A stretch of 64,000 bases of DNA from Actinophytocola sp035634895. GTDB lineage: Bacteria; Actinomycetota; Actinomycetes; Mycobacteriales; Pseudonocardiaceae. This document shows, in pieces, positions 46,578-55,256 of this stretch (position 1 is the stretch's first letter; each line of letters begins with the position of its first letter). Below the pieces are notes generated by a model that searched no databases, was not told the DNA's origin, and was given only the letters and a program-made list of their open reading frames with translations. Where the stretch lies: positions 73,421-137,420 of the forward strand of contig NZ_DASQCC010000279.1 of the NCBI RefSeq assembly GCF_035634895.1, written 5' to 3'. The translations under genes and the position numbers were made by a program.

Positions 46578-48027
46578 TGTCCAGCGAGACCGACGAGTTG
46601 GCGGTCCCGACGTTCTCCGCCGGGATCGACCACAGCCGGTCGTCCAGCAGGAACGCCGCGCCGCGACCGGCCGCCCGCCGCACCGGGACACCTGGCGTGA
46701 CCCGTGCGGCGACCTCGACCCTGTCCAGTGACGCCGGCCGCTTGGCAAGCACCCGGACCGCGAGCTGCGTGGCGACCGACCGCCGGTCGAACCGCACGAT
46801 CTTGCCGCCGACCACGAGGTCGACCGTGCGGGTGGGCGAGGGCACAGCGAACCCGTCGAGCGCGAGCACCGCACGCGCCGGGTCCTCGCAGGCGTCGAAG
46901 TCCACCACGTCCAGGCCGAAGTGCCGCAGGCCGGACGGCCCGCTCGGCGCCTCGTAGCTCGCGCGCACGAGGTCGATGGGGGCCTTGCCGCACGGGTTGT
47001 CGATCGACACGACGGCGTGCCCGTCGCCCCGCCGCACCAGGCCGGGGCCTTCCCGCCACGGGCCCGGGAGCAGCAGCGGCTTGTACGGCTGGAAGCGGAA
47101 ACCCCAGTCCCAGAACGTGATCGTGGTGCCGTCGCGGGTCTCGTGGGCGATGGCGAACGCGGCCAGCGCGTCGGACCACATCCAGTCGGCGCTGAACGCG
47201 TCGACGACCGAGCGGGAGCGGGAGCGGGTGTCCGGCACGTGGCGGAACCCGTCGTCGCCGAGGGCCTCGACGTCGCGTGTGAACGCCGGGTCGGGCGAGC
47301 GCAGGACGAACTGGCCGGCGCCGTTGTGGCCGCTGGCCTCGCCGGTCGTGTCGGTGAACATCAGGTAGAAGTAGCCGGCGAGGTAGACCACGGAGGGCTG
47401 GCCGGCGCCGTAGATGTTGCCGCGGTCGACGTCCCTCGACTCGGTGACGAGCGGCTTGCCGCCGTTGGCCCTGGTCCAGACGCGGCCGTCGGGGCTGGTC
47501 GCGAGGCCGATGGCGTTGCCGTGGGCGTGTTCGCCGGCCGAGCCCGTGTAGTACATGTAGTAGGTCCGGCCGACCCTGATCACCGAGGGGTCGCAGGTGT
47601 GCACGGCGTCGAACCCGGTGAAGCTGCCGGAGAAGATCGGGGTGCCGCCGGTGCCGTCCGGGCCGGCGAACGGGCCGTCGAGGGACGCGGACTCGGCGAG
47701 CAGGATGTCGTCGCCGGGCGGGTTGGCGATGCCGAGCTGGCTGCACCACCACATCCGGTAGCGGCCGCCGTCCCAGAGCACGGAGGGGCCGTAGTTGTAG
47801 GGGGCGTCCCCGCTGCCGGCGCCGACGACGCCGGGACTCTGCCGGCCGGCGACGGTCGTGAGGGCCACCGGGTCGGTGACGACCGGGGCGACGGGCTTGG
47901 GCGCCTGTGTCTCTTTCGGGGCGCGGGGAGCGGGATCGGGGGCGGCCTCACTCGGAGTGCAGGCCGCGGTGACGACGATGGCCAGTACGGCGGCAAGCAG
48001 GCGTCTTCGACGGTGCGTAGTGCGCAT
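46516..48027 (-). CDS. Secreted lipoprotein with GH43/GH32-like beta-propeller fold
   Basis: The product is probably a surface-anchored glycan-binding or glycan-cleaving protein. The 503-residue precursor has a lipobox at VVTAAC (Cys23), a Pro-rich linker, and five-bladed propeller repeats: YGPSVLWDGGRYRMWWCSQ, DPSVIRVGRTYYMYYTGSAG, GQPSVVYLAGYFYLMFTDTT and SDALAAFAIAHETRDG. Candidate catalytic acids lie in the DPSV loop. The C-terminal 150 residues form an extra beta domain. Substrate unknown; the family match is by repeat pattern. Confidence 0.7.
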   Translation of the reverse strand: MRTTHRRRRLLAAVLAIVVTAACTPSEAAPDPAPRAPKETQAPKPVAPVVTDPVALTTVAGRQSPGVVGAGSGDAPYNYGPSVLWDGGRYRMWWCSQLGIANPPGDDILLAESASLDGPFAGPDGTGGTPIFSGSFTGFDAVHTCDPSVIRVGRTYYMYYTGSAGEHAHGNAIGLATSPDGRVWTRANGGKPLVTESRDVDRGNIYGAGQPSVVYLAGYFYLMFTDTTGEASGHNGAGQFVLRSPDPAFTRDVEALGDDGFRHVPDTRSRSRSVVDAFSADWMWSDALAAFAIAHETRDGTTITFWDWGFRFQPYKPLLLPGPWREGPGLVRRGDGHAVVSIDNPCGKAPIDLVRASYEAPSGPSGLRHFGLDVVDFDACEDPARAVLALDGFAVPSPTRTVDLVVGGKIVRFDRRSVATQLAVRVLAKRPASLDRVEVAARVTPGVPVRRAAGRGAAFLLDDRLWSIPAENVGTANSSVSLDITPRQWDAYEHGLDLAGPPR

Positions 48028-48123
48028 CGTGGAAGAACCTCCGTTTGGTTGCCTTCGTTCAGCCGAAGACAGTGTAGGGACTACTCCAGTAGAGCGTGAG
48101 ATTCACCGATTCGTGTATCGAAC

Positions 48124-48978
48124 TCACTGATGGGCGACGAGTTCGATCTCGAAACCGTCCGCGTTCTCCAGGTAGGCCGCGTAGTGGTCCGGGCCGCCGG
48201 CGTGCGGATGCCGGTCGGCGAACATGAGGTTCCAGCCGTGCGCGGGCGCGGCGGCGGTGACGCGGTCGACGTCCTGCCGGGTACCGGCGTGTAGCGCCAG
48301 GTGGTTGATGCCGGGAGCGGTCCGGTCGTGGCCGGCGCCGGTGCGGGCCGGGGAGTCCTCGACGACGACGTAGCTGTTGCCGAGGCGCCAGCTCACGCCG
48401 CGCTCCCAGCGCTGGTACTCGTGCCAGCCGAGCTCGCCGAACAGCCAGCCGAAGGTCCTCTCGGCCGCGGCCAGGTCGGCGACCCAGAGCTCGACGTGAT
48501 GGACTCCACTCGGTTCGCTCGACAGCGCCACGAGGACCCGGTGCGGTGCGCCGTGGTGCTCGCCGCCGCCGACGTCGACGAACCCGAGCCGTTCGGCGAA
48601 ACGACGGGCACGTGTGTCGTGCTCGTCGACGACGGCGAAGACGGCGCCCTTCATGGCGAGCCCGGTGTCCCGCAGGGAGGTGGCGGCTTCGCGGGCGAGG
48701 TCGGTGCCCCAGTGCTCACGGGCGATGTACCAGCCGCATTCGAGCACGTCACCGGGCAGTTCGGTGGAGATGCCGAGGTGCGCGACGCCGGCGATCCGGC
48801 CGTCGTGCTCGATGACGTGGACGCCGGTGCCCCGCGGACCCTGGTGGGTGCGCCAGAGCGCGGCGAGCTCCCGGACCTGGTCGGGCCGGGTGAGGTCGCG
48901 GCGGTGGAACCGGCTCAGCTCGGGATCGGCGAACAGCGCGATGAGGCCGTCGGTGTCTCGTTCTTCGAGGGGCCTCAT
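48124..48978 (-). CDS. GNAT acetyltransferase fused to a VOC (glyoxalase/bleomycin-resistance) domain
   Basis: Two domains are in one 284-residue frame. Residues 1 to about 145 are a GNAT acyltransferase (MRPLEERDTDGLIALFAD, VIEHDGRIAGVAHLGI, CGWYIAREHWGTDLA). Residues from about 155 are a VOC fold (GVHHVELWVADLAAAERTFG ... INHLALHAGTRQDVDRV ... YAAYLENADGFEIELVA) with His, His and Glu metal-ligand candidates. Fusion suggests acylation and metal-dependent handling of one small molecule, perhaps resistance; this is inference. The ATG at 48978 heads the gene. Confidence 0.82.
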   Translation of the reverse strand: MRPLEERDTDGLIALFADPELSRFHRRDLTRPDQVRELAALWRTHQGPRGTGVHVIEHDGRIAGVAHLGISTELPGDVLECGWYIAREHWGTDLAREAATSLRDTGLAMKGAVFAVVDEHDTRARRFAERLGFVDVGGGEHHGAPHRVLVALSSEPSGVHHVELWVADLAAAERTFGWLFGELGWHEYQRWERGVSWRLGNSYVVVEDSPARTGAGHDRTAPGINHLALHAGTRQDVDRVTAAAPAHGWNLMFADRHPHAGGPDHYAAYLENADGFEIELVAHQ

Positions 48979-49015
48979 GCCCGCCTCATCTGGTGGTCCG
49001 CTCCCCGGGCTCGGT

Positions 49016-49444
49016 TCACCGGTGGTCGGCCAGCCAGCGCAGCGCGAGGACGTACCCGTCGACGCCGAGCCCGACGATGACACCGGCGGCGACGGCCGAG
49101 ATGTAGCTGTGGTGCCGGAACTCCTCGCGCTTGTGCACGTTGGTGATGTGCACCTCGACCAGCGGCGCGGAGAGCTGGGCACAGGCGTCGCGGACGGCGA
49201 TGGAGTAGTGGGTCCAGGCGGCGGCGTTGAGGACGACGGCGTGGCCGTGCTCCGCGGCCTCGTGGAGCCAGCCGAGCATCTCACCTTCGAGGTCGGTCTG
49301 GCGGACGGCGACGTCGATGCCCAGCTCGCTGCCGGCCTTCTCACAGAGGGCGACGAGGTCGGCGTAGGTGGTGTGGCCGTAGATCTCGGGCTCACGGGTG
49401 CCCAGCCGGCCGAGGTTGGGGCCGTTGAGCACCAACACCTTCAT
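49016..49444 (-). CDS. aroQ: 3-dehydroquinate dehydratase, type II
   Basis: The enzyme catalyses step three of the shikimate pathway. The 142-residue product has the type II signature LNGPNLGRLGTREPEIYG with the catalytic Tyr, the NAAAWTHYS loop, the active-site His in EVHITNVHKREEFRHHS. ATG overlaps by four bases the end of a decayed frame upstream, evidence that a coupled gene once stood there. Confidence 0.96.
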   Translation of the reverse strand: MKVLVLNGPNLGRLGTREPEIYGHTTYADLVALCEKAGSELGIDVAVRQTDLEGEMLGWLHEAAEHGHAVVLNAAAWTHYSIAVRDACAQLSAPLVEVHITNVHKREEFRHHSYISAVAAGVIVGLGVDGYVLALRWLADHR

Positions 49445-49948
49445 GGTCGTTCTCCTTCGAGGATCGATCGGGCAAGCCTAGCCAGGCCGTCCTTCACCGC
49501 TTCCGCGGCAACGCTGCCGGGTGCCGCGAGCGGGACACGTGCGCGAGGGGCCTTTGGCGGATGGGCGAGGTGACCATGCCGCGCCGGGTCGTACGGCCTC
49601 GGACATGCGGACCACGTTCTCGTCGAGGAAGTCGACGCGGGCGGTACGAACGGGGACCAGCCGCACGTCCGCTTCGCTGCCGCGCCACGTACGTGTCGCT
49701 GCCCCCGTGCACGCTGATGCCCGGCGCCCGGCATCAGCGGCGCGCGTCGAGGAAGTCGACACCAGCACCGCGCCGAGCGCCGCGCCCAGCCCGATCATCG
49801 GCCGCAGCCGCCACCGGAAGCTGTCCAGCAGCAGCTTCGCGGCCACCAGCGGCCCGAGCCAGCGTGCCGACCATCCGGCGGTGCGAACAGGGACAAGCCG
49901 CACGTCCGCTTCGGCGCCGCGCCTCGTACGTGTCGCTGCCCCGTGCAC
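49441..49948 (-). pseudogene. Decayed or repeat-disrupted gene between aroB and aroQ
   Basis: One frame reading leftward encodes LGPLVAAKLLLDSFRWRLRP followed by MIGLGAALGAVLV, a credible membrane segment, and later RVDFLDENVVRMSEAVRPG. A different frame encodes the final SVAAEAVKDGLARLARSILE, whose stop overlaps the aroQ ATG by four bases. No complete reading frame joins them, and a tandem duplication runs through the region. I infer remains of a small membrane-protein gene once coupled to aroQ. Confidence 0.45.
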
Positions 49949-49988
49949 GAGGAAACCGGGCGCCCGGCATCAGCGGGGCGCGTCGAGG
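49621..49988. repeat. Tandem duplication containing the aroB 3' end
   Basis: Unit 1 (about 49621-49744) and unit 2 (about 49745-49981) both start CGTCGAGGAAGTCGAC and end with a shared block: GCGGT(A/G)CGAAC(G/A)GGGAC, CCGCACGTCCGCTTCG, CGTACGTGTCGCTGCCCC and CGCCCGGCATCAGCGG (copies 49641-49752 and 49878-49988). Unit 2 carries about 110 extra bases. The second block contains the aroB stop codon (49970-49972); the first has a copy of it. The spacing of 237 keeps the reading frame. Confidence 0.85.
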
Positions 49989-51070
49989 TTCCGGTAGGCC
50001 GCGGCCAGCAGCTCCTGGGACGGGTCCTCCAGGCGGCCCGGCTTGGCGAGGCCGTCCAATACCACGAAGCGGAGGCGGCCGGCCCTGGTCTTCTTGTCGC
50101 CGAGCATGGTCCGGGTCAGTTCCGGGAGCGCGTCCGGGTCGTAGGTGGTCGGGAGGCCGATCGAGGCGAGGGCCGTGCGGTGCCGGTCGGCGGTGGCGTC
50201 GTCCAGGCGGCCCGCGGCGCGGGCCAGCTCTGCGGCGAAGACCAGGCCCACGCTCACCGCGGCGCCGTGCCGCCAGCGGTAGTGCTCGCGCCGTTCGATG
50301 GCGTGACCGAGGGTGTGGCCGTAGTTGAGGATCTCGCGCAGGCTCGACTCACGCAGGTCGGCCGCCACGACATCGGCCTTGACCTGGACCTTCCTGCGCA
50401 CCAGCTCGGCCAGCACCTCGCCGTCGGGGTCGAGTGCGGCGGTGGGGTCGGCCTCGAACAGGTCGAGGATGCCCGGGTCGGCGATGAAGCCACCCTTGAG
50501 GATCTCGGCCATGCCAGGGACCAACTCGTCCGTCGGCAGTGTGCGGAGTGTGGTGAGGTCGACGATCACCGCGGCGGGCTCGTGGAACGCGCCGACGAGG
50601 TTCTTGCCGGCGTCGACGTTGATGCCGGTCTTGCCGCCGACCGCCGCGTCCACCATGCCCAGGAGCGTGGTCGGGACGTTCACCAGCCGCACGCCGCGCA
50701 TCCAGCTCGCCGCGACGAAGCCGCCCAGGTCGGTGACCGCTCCCCCACCCAGCGCGACGACCGTGCCACCACGGTCCATGCCCATGGCGGCGAGCGCGTC
50801 CCAGCACTGGCCGGCGACGGCCAGGGTCTTGCCGGCTTCGGCGTCGGGAACGGGTACGAGGTGTACGAGGTGGGTGTCGGTTCCGCCGTCGAGCAGTCGC
50901 TGCCGGACGGCCTCGGCCCGGCCGACGAGCGTGGGCGGGTGGATGACCGCCACCTTCGGCGAGCCCACCACCGCGGCGACCACCTCGTCATCGAGGTCAC
51001 GCCCGATCACGACGTCGTAAGGCCGATCGGTGGCGACCTCCACGCGCACCGGCTCCGCTCCCACTGCCAC
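49970..51070 (-). CDS. aroB: 3-dehydroquinate synthase
   Basis: The enzyme makes dehydroquinate from DAHP using NAD and a divalent metal. The 366-residue product has the NAD-binding GGGAVTDLGGFVAASWMRGV in the core, VPTTLLGMVDAAVGGKTGIN, and metal-ligand His in LNYGHTLGHAIE. GTG start with GAGGGAGC upstream. Its stop lies inside a tandem duplication. Confidence 0.97.
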   Translation of the reverse strand: MAVGAEPVRVEVATDRPYDVVIGRDLDDEVVAAVVGSPKVAVIHPPTLVGRAEAVRQRLLDGGTDTHLVHLVPVPDAEAGKTLAVAGQCWDALAAMGMDRGGTVVALGGGAVTDLGGFVAASWMRGVRLVNVPTTLLGMVDAAVGGKTGINVDAGKNLVGAFHEPAAVIVDLTTLRTLPTDELVPGMAEILKGGFIADPGILDLFEADPTAALDPDGEVLAELVRRKVQVKADVVAADLRESSLREILNYGHTLGHAIERREHYRWRHGAAVSVGLVFAAELARAAGRLDDATADRHRTALASIGLPTTYDPDALPELTRTMLGDKKTRAGRLRFVVLDGLAKPGRLEDPSQELLAAAYRNLDAPR

Positions 51071-51179
51071 GCTCCCTCACTCGTTTCCCGGAGGGACGAG
51101 CATGGCATGCGCCCGCCACCACCTTCCGGCTGGCACGTCGGCCTGCGCGCCAGCTCGGTGAGCTGCCGACGATCGGCGG

Positions 51180-51692
51180 TCAGCTGGTCACGGGCATCGA
51201 CGCGAGGACGTCGGCCAGGACCTCCTCGGGGGTGCGCTGGCTGGTCGGCACGGTCGCGGCGGCCACCGCGGTGTAGATGGGGCGTCGGGTGTTCAGCAGT
51301 TCTCGCAGATGCGCGCGGGGGTTGGGCAGCAGCCACGGGTGCAGCGGCACCAGGCCCTCACGACGCAGGAGGTGGTCGAGGTCCACGTCGAGGAACACCA
51401 CGTGGTAGGGCTTGAGCAGCTCCTGCACGCCCGGTGCGGTCGGGGTGCCGCCGCCGAGGGCGAGGACGCCGTCGTGTTCGGGCAGGAGGCTCTCCAGCAG
51501 CTCGCGCTCGGACTCCTGGAACTTCTCGCGGCCCAGCTCGACGACCAGCTCGCCGGCCTGGCGGCCGTGGACGCGCTCCATGTCGTCGTCGAAGTCACGG
51601 AACTCCAGACCGAGCTGAGCCGCGGCCAGGCGGCCGACCGTGCTCTTCCCGGATCCGGGCGGGCCGACGAGGATCAGTGCGGGGCCGGTCAC
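51180..51692 (-). CDS. aroK: Shikimate kinase
   Basis: The enzyme phosphorylates shikimate. The 170-residue product has the P-loop LVGPPGSGKSTVGR near residue 8, shikimate-binding FDDDMERVHGRQ and GGGTPTAPGVQ. GTG overlaps the aroC stop (GTGA). Note that the usual D-x-D of family is FRDFDDD here. Confidence 0.96.
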   Translation of the reverse strand: MTGPALILVGPPGSGKSTVGRLAAAQLGLEFRDFDDDMERVHGRQAGELVVELGREKFQESERELLESLLPEHDGVLALGGGTPTAPGVQELLKPYHVVFLDVDLDHLLRREGLVPLHPWLLPNPRAHLRELLNTRRPIYTAVAAATVPTSQRTPEEVLADVLASMPVTS

Positions 51693-52870
51693 CAGCGCTC
51701 CTGTAGTGCTTTGAGGTACGACTCGGCGTTGCGGCGGGTCTCGGCCAGCGAGTCGCCACCGAACTTCTCCAGCGCGGCCTCGGCCAGCACCAGCCCGACG
51801 ACGGACTCGAGGACCACGCCGGCGCGCGGCACCGCACACACGTCGGACCGCTGATGGATCGCGACGGCCGGCTCACCCGTACTGGTGTCGATAGTGGACA
51901 GTGCACGTGGGACGGTCGAGATCGGCTTCATCGCCACCCGGGCACGCAGCGGCTCGCCGTTGGTGATGCCACCCTCCAGGCCGCCGGCCCGGTTGGTGCG
52001 GCGGGAGATGCCGGGGTTCGCCGGGTCGATCTCGTCGTGTGCCTTGCTACCCCACCGGCGTGCGGTGGTGAAGCCGTCACCGATCTCGACGCCCTTCATG
52101 GCCTGGACGCCCATGAGCGCGCCGGCGAGGCGTGCGTCGAGCCGGCGGTCCCAGTGCACGTGCGAGCCAAGGCCCGGCGGCAGCCCGTAGGCGATGACCT
52201 CGATGACGCCGCCGACCGTGTCACCGGCCTCCTTGACCGCCTCGACCTCGGCGACCATGGCTTCGGTGCCCTTCGGGTCGAACGCCCGCACGGGACTCTC
52301 GTCGATGGCGTCGAGGTCCTCGGGCCCCGGCGGCGGGCCGTCCGGCGCCTCGGCGGCGCCGATCGACACGACGTGGCTGATGACCTCCACACCCAGCAGC
52401 TGACGAAGGAAGGCCCGGGCGACCGTGCCCAGCGCGGTGCGTGCGGCGGTCTCCCGCGCGCTCGCCCGCTCCAGCACCGGCCGCGCGTCGTCGAACCCGA
52501 ACTTCTGCATGCCGGCCAGGTCGGCATGACCGGGCCGAGGCCGGGTGAGCGGCTCGTTGCGTGCGAGCCCGGCCAGCTCCTCGGGGTCGACGGGATCCGC
52601 GGACATGACCTTCTCCCACTTCGGCCATTCCGCGTTGTCGATGCGCACCGCCACCGGACCACCCTGGGTCAGCCCGTGCCGCACGCCACCGAGAAACTCG
52701 ACCTGATCGGTCTCGAAGCCCATCCGAGGACTACGCCCAAAGCCGAGCCGACGGCGGGCAAGCTGCTTGCCCAGGTCCCCGGTCGTGACCTCGACCCCGG
52801 CAACCATGCCTTCGAGCACGGCGACCAACGCGGGCCCGTGCGACTCACCAGCGGTTATCCAACGCAACAC
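51689..52870 (-). CDS. aroC: Chorismate synthase
   Basis: The FMN-dependent enzyme forms chorismate. The 393-residue product begins VLRWITAGESHGPALVAVLEGM with the active-site His, has RRLGFGRSPRM, RPGHADLAGM, SARETAARTALGTVA and the C-terminal KPISTVPRALSTID. It starts the aroC-aroK-aroB run. Only about 70 bases separate its GTG from a decayed IS110, so its promoter must lie there or inside the IS remnant. Confidence 0.97.
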   Translation of the reverse strand: MLRWITAGESHGPALVAVLEGMVAGVEVTTGDLGKQLARRRLGFGRSPRMGFETDQVEFLGGVRHGLTQGGPVAVRIDNAEWPKWEKVMSADPVDPEELAGLARNEPLTRPRPGHADLAGMQKFGFDDARPVLERASARETAARTALGTVARAFLRQLLGVEVISHVVSIGAAEAPDGPPPGPEDLDAIDESPVRAFDPKGTEAMVAEVEAVKEAGDTVGGVIEVIAYGLPPGLGSHVHWDRRLDARLAGALMGVQAMKGVEIGDGFTTARRWGSKAHDEIDPANPGISRRTNRAGGLEGGITNGEPLRARVAMKPISTVPRALSTIDTSTGEPAVAIHQRSDVCAVPRAGVVLESVVGLVLAEAALEKFGGDSLAETRRNAESYLKALQERW

Positions 52871-52941
52871 CCGACGATCCTGTCATGCCGGCCTGTCGCG
52901 TCGAGCAGTGGTTACCCCTCGTGCCGCGGTTGGGCCGTTAG

Positions 52942-53082
52942 GACCTGACCTCGATGCCCGGCATCGGAGTCAGGACCGAAGCGCGGATCCTCCTCGAGAT
53001 CGGCGATGCCTCGAATTTCGCCAGTTCCGGCCATCTGACCGCCTATGCCGACATCGCCCCCGTCACACGCAGCTCGGGCTCC
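52942..53082 (+). pseudogene. IS110-family transposase fragment, left part
   Basis: The frame reads TSMPGIGVRTEARILLEIGD then FASSGHLTAYADIAPVTRSS and GS, the C-terminal transposase_20 (helix-hairpin-helix) domain of IS110-family enzymes. The N-terminal DEDD catalytic domain is missing. The reading frame is cut after TCC at 53082 by the IS3 insertion and resumes at 54668. Confidence 0.85.
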
Positions 53083-53208
53083 CCTGCGTGTCAGGGTGAG
53101 TTGAGTCCAGTGGTTCACAGCAAGTCGGCCTGACGCAGGGCGAGATTCGGATCGATTGACATGTCCCGCATGGCCAGGTCCTCGGTGGTTGAGGACGATG
53201 ATGGGCGG

Positions 53209-53599
53209 ATGGATTCTCTACAGCCGCGTGGTGACGGGCCGAGGCGGCGGCGCGCGTTCAGCGCGCCGGAGAAGCTCGCGCATCTGAGTGCCTACGAGGA
53301 GGCGTGAGCACGGCGACGGCGGCGGATATCTGCGGCGAGAGGGCTTGTACTCGTCGTTGATCAGCGAGTGGCGTAAGCAGCGCGACGCCGGTGTGCTGGC
53401 GGGCAGGGCGCCGGGCGAGAAAGTCGGCAGGCTGTCGCCGGAGCAGGCTGAGATCGCCCGCTTGACGCGGGAGAACGCCCGTTTGAGCAAGCGGTTGGAC
53501 ACCACCGAGGCCGCGCTCGACATCATGGGAAAAGCACACGCTCTGTTGGAAAGTCTGTCCGAGAGAGCGGATTCCGACGAGAAGCGCAGGAAACGCTGA
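53209..53599 (+). pseudogene. IS3-family orfA (frameshifted)
   Basis: OrfA is the HTH/leucine-zipper protein of IS3 elements. The start MDSLQPRGDGPRRRRAFSAP reaches KLAHLSAYEEA and then a TGA; the next frame continues EHGDGGGYLRREGLYSSLIS with the coiled coil LTRENARLSKRLDTTEAALD. A two-base deletion near 53304-53308 explains the break. A GTG at 53185 could be an alternative start. Confidence 0.8.
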
Positions 53600-53616
53600 C
53601 CCAGGCCTACGCGTCG

Positions 53617-54629
53617 ATGACCGCTGATGGCGTGTCGACGAGGCAGGCCGCGGCGTTGACCGGGCTGGTGCGATCGACGTCGATCCGACAACGCAAGAAG
53701 CGCGCCGCGCTCACACCGGTGGCCATGCCGCGACCGGTGTCAGATCCGGTCAACAAGCTGACCGTGTCCGAACGTCTGCGGGTTCTGGAGGTGCTCACCA
53801 GCCCGCGGTTCGTGGACCTGGCACCGCTGCAGGTCTACGCGCAACTGCTCGATGAGGGCGTCTATCTGTGCTCGGTGTCCACGATGTACCGGGTACTGGC
53901 AGCCAACAAGCAGGTCAGGGAACGCCGCCGCGCTCGCCCGCCACCCCGCGAAGGTGTGTCCGGAACTGGTCGCGACCACGCCCCGGCAGGTCTACAGCTA
54001 GGACATCACCAAACTCGCCGGCCCGACGAAAGGCACCTACTACGACGCCTACGTGATGATCGACATCTACTCCCGGTACATCGTCGGTGTCCATGTCCAC
54101 GCCCACGAATCCGGTGTCCTGGCGAAGGAACTGATGGAACAGATCTTCTCCGTCCACGGTGTTCCGCAGGTCGTGCACGCCGACCGGGGCACGTCGATGA
54201 CCAGCAAGACCGTCGCCGCCCTGCTCGCTGATCTCGAGGTCACGCGATCACACTCGAGACCCCGGGTCTCGAATGACAACCCGTACTCCGAAGCACTGTT
54301 CAAGACCCTGAAGTACGGCCCCGAGTTCCCTGAACGCTTCGGATCGCTGACGGAGTCCAGGAAATTCATGGACGAGTTCACCCACTGGTACAACCACGAG
54401 CACCGCCACACCGGCATCGGACTGCACACACCCGCCGATGTCCACTTCGGACTGGCAGCCGCCACAACCGCCAACAGACGCACCGTGCTCGCCGAGGCAC
54501 GCGCCCGTCACCCGCACCGATTCGGGGGGCATCACCACAGCACCGAAGATCCTCGACCTACCCGACACCGTCTGGATCAACCAGCCAGCCGACGACACCG
54601 ACCAGCAGACCGACACAGAAGCCGCCTAA
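53617..54629 (+). pseudogene. IS3-family orfB transposase (two frameshifts and a nonsense codon)
   Basis: OrfB carries the rve integrase core. DITKLAGPTKGTYYDAYVMI, HADRGTSMTSKT and YSEALFKTLKYGPEFP supply the D, D and E catalytic residues. The N-terminal part (STRQAAALTG ... STMYRVLAANKQVRERRR) changes frame near 53930-53940. The expected Trp of YSWDITKL is a TAG at 53999-54001. Near 54525-54535 the frame shifts again at a G run before APKILDLPDTVWINQPADD, ending at 54629. Confidence 0.85.
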
Positions 54630-54662
54630 CACCCACCGATCTCATTCACCTTGACAAATTCC

Positions 54663-54915
54663 GCTCCTCGATCAAGGGCGAGCATCGGCGCCCGCAAACT
54701 CAGACGAGCGTCATCCTCGCCGCGTTCGGCGCCCTGCCAGATCCCATCAGCAGGGCCTATCACCCAGCGGATACCTGGCGAGCGGAAGAAGCACAATGCC
54801 GCGCTGATCTGCCTGGCCCGCCGTCGCTGCAACGGTTCTTTTCGCCATGCCGCAACAAGACCTATTACCAAACCCTGCCCCGGCTGCGCCTTTGACAATC
54901 ACATAAGGATGCCCC
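54663..54915 (+). pseudogene. IS110-family transposase fragment, right part and element end
   Basis: After the IS3 the frame resumes SSIKGEHRRPQTQTSVILAAF then GALPDPISRAY. Later frames give KKHNAALICLARRRC and NKTYYQTLPRL, the well-known IS110 C-terminus (KRHNAALICLARRRCDVLFAMLR-like), so at least two frameshifts (near 54780 and 54830) are present. The stop is at 54893-54895, and TTGACAATCACATAAGGATG (54891-54910) resembles IS110 right ends. Confidence 0.75.
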
Positions 54916-55256
54916 GGTTGGCTGGCCGAGAATCCTGGCGGCGATGTGGGCGTTGTTCGCAGGCCGCCAGCAGCGGCTGGGTCACGACGGCGACCTCGTC
55001 CACCAGGTGCTCGCAGTTGTGGGTCGTTGCGGACTGGAGTCAAGGGCCCGGGCCCCGGCAAAGTCGAGTTCCTGCGGTTCCAAGCAGCCTTTGGCTCGTG
55101 TATCGACTCCTGCGGGACAGTCCGGCGCACCGGAGCAACGTCTGAGGCTCGGCGACTTCTCGGGTTGCCAATCCTCCATAGTGGACTGAAAGAACCCGAC
55201 CCGGGCCTTCACACACCCGTGGACCATCGGCTCTGTGACTTCGCCGGGGTCGTGAG
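54916..55256. other. Gap between the IS remnants and the prepilin peptidase gene
   Basis: No gene, RNA or clear hairpin was recognised in this 341-bp stretch. It lies downstream of the prepilin peptidase stop and is probably eroded sequence around the insertion site. Confidence 0.4.

Larger units (their letters stand above)
53078..54667 (+). mobile_element. Decayed IS3-family element nested in IS110, with 5-bp target duplication
   Basis: The element spans about 53083-54662 and is flanked by direct copies of GCTCC (53078-53082 and 54663-54667). Removing it plus one copy restores the IS110 frame RSSGSSIKGE exactly. Subterminal inverted repeats TGTCAGGGTGA (53089-53099) and TCACCTTGACA (54646-54656) match at nine of eleven positions. 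OrfA and orfB are both broken, so the copy cannot move on its own. Confidence 0.85.
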
